DNA from: DATGZX01 sp035296965
Lineage (GTDB): Bacteria > Planctomycetota > Planctomycetia > Gemmatales > Gemmataceae
DNA: 46,106 bases
Assembly: GCA_035296965.1 (NCBI GenBank)
Contig: DATGZX010000184.1
Coordinates: 1-46,106 of the forward strand
Direction of reading: 5' to 3'
Shown: piece after piece, positions 42,082-46,106 of the stretch
Layout: every line of letters starts with the position of its first letter
How positions within the stretch are numbered: the first letter of the stretch is position 1
Notes under the pieces: generated by a model
Databases searched by the model: none
What the model was told of the DNA's origin: nothing
The model's input: the letters and a program-made list of their open reading frames with translations, nothing else
Program-made: the position numbers and the translations under genes

Positions 42082-43944
42082 TTACTGGCCGCCGGGACCA
42101 GTAATGGGCGGCAGCGTCGGGGGCGTGCCTTCCGTGGCCGTCGACGAACTCCCTGGCGCTGGACTGGAACCGGTCGAAACGGCAGTCGGCTCATTCGAGC
42201 CCGTTTTTGCCGGTGTCGGGTCCGCTTGTGTTTTGGACTTGCTGCCTTCCATGGGAGCCGGCTTGCTCTGCTCCGCCGGAACCGGTTTGATCTCCGGAAT
42301 GGCAGGAGGAATCACTGCCGGAACAGGGCACGATGGGCAACCTTGTCCTCCAGCGCACTGGCCGCCGCCTGCGGCACAGGGAAACACGGCGGTAGTGGGC
42401 CCATTCTTGAAGGCCGGCACATAGCGATAGTCTGGGCAAACTACCCTAGGTCCGCGCGGTGCTTCCAGGATTCCTTCCAAGAATAGCTCAAAATCGTCGG
42501 GGCTGCGCGTTTCATCTCCGGGAAGTGTTTTTGGAGCCTGGTCACAGGACATGGCGTCCACCAGGTGAGGTGTCACCAAAACGACCAGCTCTTCGTCCGT
42601 TTCATCATAACTCTTGGAGCTGAAGGCAGCTCCCAGGAATGGGAGGTCGCCCAGAATGGGGATTTTCGTCGTCGCGCCGGTGACCTGGCGTTGGATCAGT
42701 CCTCCCAGAACGTAGGTCTGACCATCCTCTAGCTCGACCGTCGTATGGATACGCTGTGTAGTGCGGCCCGGGACGACCGTGCCGGAAATCGTCGTGCCGA
42801 AGGCGGCATTTAGCTCGCTGATTTCCGGTTCGATCTCCAGATGAATCTTGCCGTTGCCCAGGACAATGGGCAGCACGTTCAGCCGGGTGCCGAACTCCTC
42901 GAACTGGACGCCGATCTGTCCCAGGCCTGCCGGCACGGGAACGGCCTGCTCGCCGCCGGAGAGAAAGCTCGCCGGCCGGCCGCTCAGGGCCACCACGCGG
43001 GGCTCCGCATGCAGCTTGGCCACTGTCTCGTTTCGCAGGGCTTGCAAGATGCCGAGGAATCCTTGCTCGTTGTTGGTGATGCCGAAGAAGAAATTGCTGG
43101 GCACCCCGTTGGGCGTTCCCAGGGTGGTCGTGGGCAATCCGCTCAAAGCCGTGATGTTTTGCAGGTCGAAGGCGCCGCCCACCGTGCTGGCGATGAAATG
43201 CTGGTTCCCGGTCTCCAGCCAGTTGAATGCCATCCTGCGGAATTCTTCACGGGATACCTGAGCGATCACCACGTCAAGCTGCACCTGCATGACGCCGCCG
43301 ACGCGCATGGCATTGACCACCTTCTCGGGCGAGCCGACCACGCTGATCGCGGTACGCATGATCACGTCGACGTCTTCCGCACTGCCCACGCTCCCCGTGA
43401 GGACGACGGTCGAGTTCGCGCCAGGCAGCGGCTGCACGCTCGCAGTGGGAACCGCGCGCTGGATCAGGGTGCGGAGGTACTCCACGTCAAGCTGCACGAT
43501 GACGTCGATGACCTCTTGCCCACCGGCTTCATCCGTCAAGGTGACCCGCGTAATGCCTGGCTCCAGGCCCGTGATGAAAACGGTAGTCGGGTCGCCCGGC
43601 TTGGCGGCCATTCGGGCAACGGTCTCCCCCTTGGGGTTGGACACCGACGCAATGCGCTTCTTGGAGGCCATCTGCAGCGCTTGCGTGCTGTTCACCGGGA
43701 CGATCAGCGTGCTGGTCACGGCTCCGGGCAGGCCCGGCCGGGGAGGCGGCAGCGGCGCAGACGGCTGATCGACCCGCGCGGCGGGCTTGGAAGATGCCCC
43801 CGGCCCAGGCTCCTGGATGGGACCAGGCTGCTGGATAGGACCAGGCTGCTGGACAGGGGACTGCATGTAAGCTCTATTGGCGAGAGCCAGGCCGAAGACC
43901 AAGCTGCACAACGTGAATTGCGCGAAACGGTTCGTGGGGTGCAT
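42082..43944 (-). CDS. rcpA: Tad outer-membrane secretin RcpA/CpaC
   Basis: 620 residues from ATG 43944, with gaggtgaaagg just upstream. A signal peptide (CSLVFGLALANRAYM), then a Pro/Gln-rich linker with a tandem QPGPIQQPGPI repeat near 30-48. A BON/pilus-like region follows (VLTGSVGSAEDVDVIMRTA), then the secretin core: VMQVQLDVVIAQVSREEFRRM, LHAEPRVVALSGRPASFLSGG, VLPIVLGNGKIHLEIEPEIS, VELEDGQTYVLGGLIQ, IPILGDLPFLG, and TDEELVVLVTPHLV. It forms the outer-membrane pore for the pilus. The C-terminal 120 residues beyond the core are unusual: Cys-rich (VVCPDYRY, PCAAGGGQCAGGQGCPSC), then Pro/Ser/Thr-rich. Confidence 0.94.
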   Translation of the reverse strand: MHPTNRFAQFTLCSLVFGLALANRAYMQSPVQQPGPIQQPGPIQEPGPGASSKPAARVDQPSAPLPPPRPGLPGAVTSTLIVPVNSTQALQMASKKRIASVSNPKGETVARMAAKPGDPTTVFITGLEPGITRVTLTDEAGGQEVIDVIVQLDVEYLRTLIQRAVPTASVQPLPGANSTVVLTGSVGSAEDVDVIMRTAISVVGSPEKVVNAMRVGGVMQVQLDVVIAQVSREEFRRMAFNWLETGNQHFIASTVGGAFDLQNITALSGLPTTTLGTPNGVPSNFFFGITNNEQGFLGILQALRNETVAKLHAEPRVVALSGRPASFLSGGEQAVPVPAGLGQIGVQFEEFGTRLNVLPIVLGNGKIHLEIEPEISELNAAFGTTISGTVVPGRTTQRIHTTVELEDGQTYVLGGLIQRQVTGATTKIPILGDLPFLGAAFSSKSYDETDEELVVLVTPHLVDAMSCDQAPKTLPGDETRSPDDFELFLEGILEAPRGPRVVCPDYRYVPAFKNGPTTAVFPCAAGGGQCAGGQGCPSCPVPAVIPPAIPEIKPVPAEQSKPAPMEGSKSKTQADPTPAKTGSNEPTAVSTGSSPAPGSSSTATEGTPPTLPPITGPGGQ

Positions 43945-44183
43945 CCTTTCACCTCATTAAGAAGTGGCGGGTGGGTGCGATGCACCCACAGTGATTACTC
44001 TTTCTGATCGAATGTCGGAGAAGAGAACAGGGAAATCGGCTCATCCAAGCCATGCAGCTAAGAGTTGCGATTCCCCTGCGCTCCTTCTCCCTGGTTCTAG
44101 GTCACGGGTGCTGAGCGGAGAGCCTGAGTGTCTCCTGGAGAGAAGGAGCCACTGCCCGGCCGTTGTTCGGCACCCTCATTCGT
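43945..44183. other. intergenic, 240 bp
   Basis: The gap between rcpC and rcpA on the same strand. No gene or strong hairpin is seen. It may hold a second promoter for the rcpA-tadC part. Confidence 0.35.
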
Positions 44184-45185
44184 CTACTTTCCCGGCACTG
44201 CTCGCGGAGGCGTCTTTGTCCCCGCAGGGCGATCGGGTTGGCTCTTCTCGATCTGCGTGTCGTTGTCTCCGTCCTTCTCGGTGAAAACCGCCTTGGTCAC
44301 TGCCTCCCCGTTGAAGATCGTCATGGTGAACGTCTTGGGCGGCGGGGGAGGTTCGGGTGCTTTCGTCTCGGCGACAGGCGCTGTCACCGGGACATCGGGC
44401 ACCTTCGGGGACAATGTCGGCGGCTTGGGCTTGCGATCGTCGTTCTCGTTGCTGCCCACTCCGTCTTCAGGGCGATCCCCGCTGGATTGCGTGACCCCCC
44501 TAGGCGTGACACCCGAGGTTGCCACCTTCTCTTCATCCCCGAAGGACCGCAGGATCAACCGCAGGCTGCCCATGTCCTGGGCCATCGACAGTTTTTCCGC
44601 CTCGTTCGGCGACACTTCCAGCGTCACCGTATTGGCGACCACGGCCTGCTTATCGTCCGGCCGAGTCGGCGTCTGATCCACGGCCAGCACCAGGACGTTT
44701 TGCAGGATGATCTTGGAATACGTTTCCTTTTCGTTGCGGTGGATCACTGCGACAATATCCACACGCGAGTGGGGAAGGACGAATCCTCCGACCGACGAAT
44801 CCGCGTTGACCTTCAACGCCACGGCTCGCATGCCTGGCTTCATGAGTCCTGCCAGACCACCCTGAAACTTGTCATCCAGATCGTCGGGGGTGACGAACTG
44901 CTCCGCGCCCAGCGGCTTGTTCAGACGTTTACCGATGATCAGGTCGTAGGTCTGGATAGCCTTTTTGGGCTCCTCTCCCTTGGTAAACTGTTTCTCCACG
45001 AAGAGCTTTTCCGGCTCCTTGATAAGCTGGCCCATCGTGAGGTTTTGTCTCGCGACGAGTACGGTCACTTTTTCTTCTTCCGTATCCTTGGAGCCGCGAT
45101 CCGCGATGACGCGGCTGGTCATGTAGCTCGCGACCAGGCCGCAGCCAATGGCCACTAACATCAGGATCATCGTTTTGGATTTCAT
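44184..45185 (-). CDS. rcpC: Tad periplasmic protein RcpC/CpaB
   Basis: 333 residues from ATG 45185, with gagga 8 nt upstream; a TTG at 45200 would add five. One N-terminal membrane segment (MILMLVAIGCGLVASYM). Then the SAF/beta-clip domain (VTVLVARQNLTMGQLIKEPE, LIIGKRLNKPLGAEQFVTPDD) and the RcpC domain (GMRAVALKVNADSSVGGFVLPHSRVDIVAV, then IILQNVLVLAVDQ and ANTVTLEVSPNEAEKLSMA). The C-terminus is an extended Pro/Lys/Thr-rich tail of about 100 residues. The family connects or stabilises the secretin in the periplasm and may bind peptidoglycan. It is the second gene of the visible Tad operon. Confidence 0.92.
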   Translation of the reverse strand: MKSKTMILMLVAIGCGLVASYMTSRVIADRGSKDTEEEKVTVLVARQNLTMGQLIKEPEKLFVEKQFTKGEEPKKAIQTYDLIIGKRLNKPLGAEQFVTPDDLDDKFQGGLAGLMKPGMRAVALKVNADSSVGGFVLPHSRVDIVAVIHRNEKETYSKIILQNVLVLAVDQTPTRPDDKQAVVANTVTLEVSPNEAEKLSMAQDMGSLRLILRSFGDEEKVATSGVTPRGVTQSSGDRPEDGVGSNENDDRKPKPPTLSPKVPDVPVTAPVAETKAPEPPPPPKTFTMTIFNGEAVTKAVFTEKDGDNDTQIEKSQPDRPAGTKTPPRAVPGK

Positions 45186-45460
45186 GGATGCATTCCTCAA
45201 GGTGCAGAAAAATGATTGGCTGTTGCCGTATATTTCGACCAGCAGAGGCGAAGGACTTAAACTTTTGCGCCTGTAGCGACTTTATCAGGTTTATGGCCTA
45301 GGCATAATTTCTGCCCGGCCTGGCAAAGTCCGTCGGGAGCGGTAATTGGCCCCCGTTTCTGCAAGGTCGCCGAGTGACCTGTCGTTCACTGTCCGAATCA
45401 GCGGCCGACGACGGCCGCCTGAACCGGTATTCTTCCTGGGGCTTTTGTCGGTCGAGGAAA

Positions 45461-46051
45461 TCATGCGCCGTGGAAGAAAACCAGGTAACCTACAAAGCCG
45501 AGGCAAAGCGGGATGCCGTAGGGCAGCAAATGCAAGCGCCGCTTTCGCTCCGCGGCCTTGTCCGCGACAGCTTCAAGACTGGTTGAAGTGAACCAATCGC
45601 CCACGATTTCGCGAGTGTTCTGGGCGTTCTTCCGGAACTGTCCTCGTAGAAGAATCATGGCAAGGGCCATCACGCCACCAATGATGGCCGCTGCACAAAA
45701 TGCATAGAATATGATCGAACAGCCTCGCCAGAGGCCGAAATACGCACCAACCCAAGAGCCGAATCCCATCTGCATTTTGACATCGCCTGCGCCCATCCCG
45801 CCAATGGCATAGACCGGCAGAAGCAGGGCAAAACCCAAGGCGGTGCCCACCAGGCTCGCGCCGATTCCCCCTGTGCCTGTCTCGGGAAGCCAGCCGAGGT
45901 TGTGGACGAGGCCGAAGGCCCAGCCGCTCAGCACCAACGGAAACGTCAGCCAATTGGGGACTTTCAGTTTCCAGCCATCAATGACGGCCGCCACGATCAT
46001 GGCAAGACTGAGAAACCAGAGCGGCCAGTTTGACGACGTCAATAGGGCCAT
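45461..46051 (-). CDS. tadV: prepilin peptidase TadV/CpaA
   Basis: 196 residues from ATG 46051. It is an A24-family aspartic membrane peptidase: hydrophobic segments near 10-27, 38-52, 62-85, 95-130 and the end; the first catalytic Asp in VIDGWKLKVPNWLT (Asp25), the second in GMGAGDVKMQMGFG (Asp90). It cleaves the leader from Flp-type prepilins at the inner membrane. The protein is longer than the smallest CpaA forms, with a charged loop (RKNAQNTREIVGDWF) before the last segment. It is the first Tad gene visible; the pilin gene usually stands upstream, which here is beyond the window's right edge. Confidence 0.92.
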   Translation of the reverse strand: MALLTSSNWPLWFLSLAMIVAAVIDGWKLKVPNWLTFPLVLSGWAFGLVHNLGWLPETGTGGIGASLVGTALGFALLLPVYAIGGMGAGDVKMQMGFGSWVGAYFGLWRGCSIIFYAFCAAAIIGGVMALAMILLRGQFRKNAQNTREIVGDWFTSTSLEAVADKAAERKRRLHLLPYGIPLCLGFVGYLVFFHGA

Positions 46052-46106
46052 GGCAGGTCGTCCTCACCGAGTAAGGGGAGTCGAACGTAACGAGTCGGGC
46101 GATCGG

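Noticed and set aside
42841..44007. A 388-codon plus-strand open frame opposite the secretin gene
   Set aside because: It is rich in His/Arg/Gln from antisense GC bias; the minus-strand secretin is certain.

Overview
The window reads as part of a planctomycete chromosome, most like the Gemmatales. This is inferred from the Planctomycetes-typical domains TIGR03000 and TIGR03067, 24-residue leucine-rich repeats, a secreted ThuA-like protein and many palindromic intergenic repeats. The sequence is GC-rich, genes are spaced, and several start at GTG or TTG with good Shine-Dalgarno sites. No rRNA, tRNA or CRISPR array was seen.

Layout. Positions 1-766 hold an ISL3-type transposase cut by the window edge. 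It is followed by about 1.1 kb without genes that holds a run of hairpins ending in a strong terminator (candidate small RNA). Then come an LRR protein, a HEAT-repeat protein and metK (S-adenosylmethionine synthetase). From 6.5 to 8.2 kb there is a dense block of inverted and direct repeats, including a 212-bp mirrored palindrome. From 8.3 to 18.5 kb there are housekeeping and orphan genes: an MMPL transporter, rpsT, a TPR protein, a membrane zinc-ribbon protein with a DNA-ligase-C-like tail, an arginase-family enzyme, a gamma carbonic anhydrase, an M24-fold protein without metal ligands, and a probable orphan toxin plus immunity gene. From 19 to 25 kb, four minus-strand genes encode a HlyD-type adaptor and a signalling set (response regulator with ATPase domain, degenerate histidine kinase, NtrC-type activator). 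From 25.7 to 33.5 kb there are secreted or cell-surface proteins, a CHAD protein, and a glycosyltransferase coupled to a 533-residue protein vaguely like BshC.

From 33.5 to 46 kb is a minus-strand Tad (tight adherence) type IVc pilus locus. Its order is prepilin peptidase, RcpC/CpaB, RcpA secretin, TadZ, TadA, TadB, TadC, then a lipoprotein, a small membrane protein, a winged-helix AAA+ ATPase and a TPR lipoprotein that could be the TadD equivalent. TadV matures prepilins, TadA powers assembly on the TadB/TadC platform, TadZ localises the machine, and RcpA with RcpC forms the outer-membrane exit. The pilin genes are not in the window and probably lie beyond its right edge.

The strongest leads are the mirrored palindrome with compensatory changes (6703-6914), the ligase-C-like domain on a membrane zinc-ribbon protein (13148-14323), the putative toxin-immunity pair (17674-18526), and the accessory ATPase cassette attached to the Tad operon (34629-37075). 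All assignments come from reading the sequence; no database search was run.
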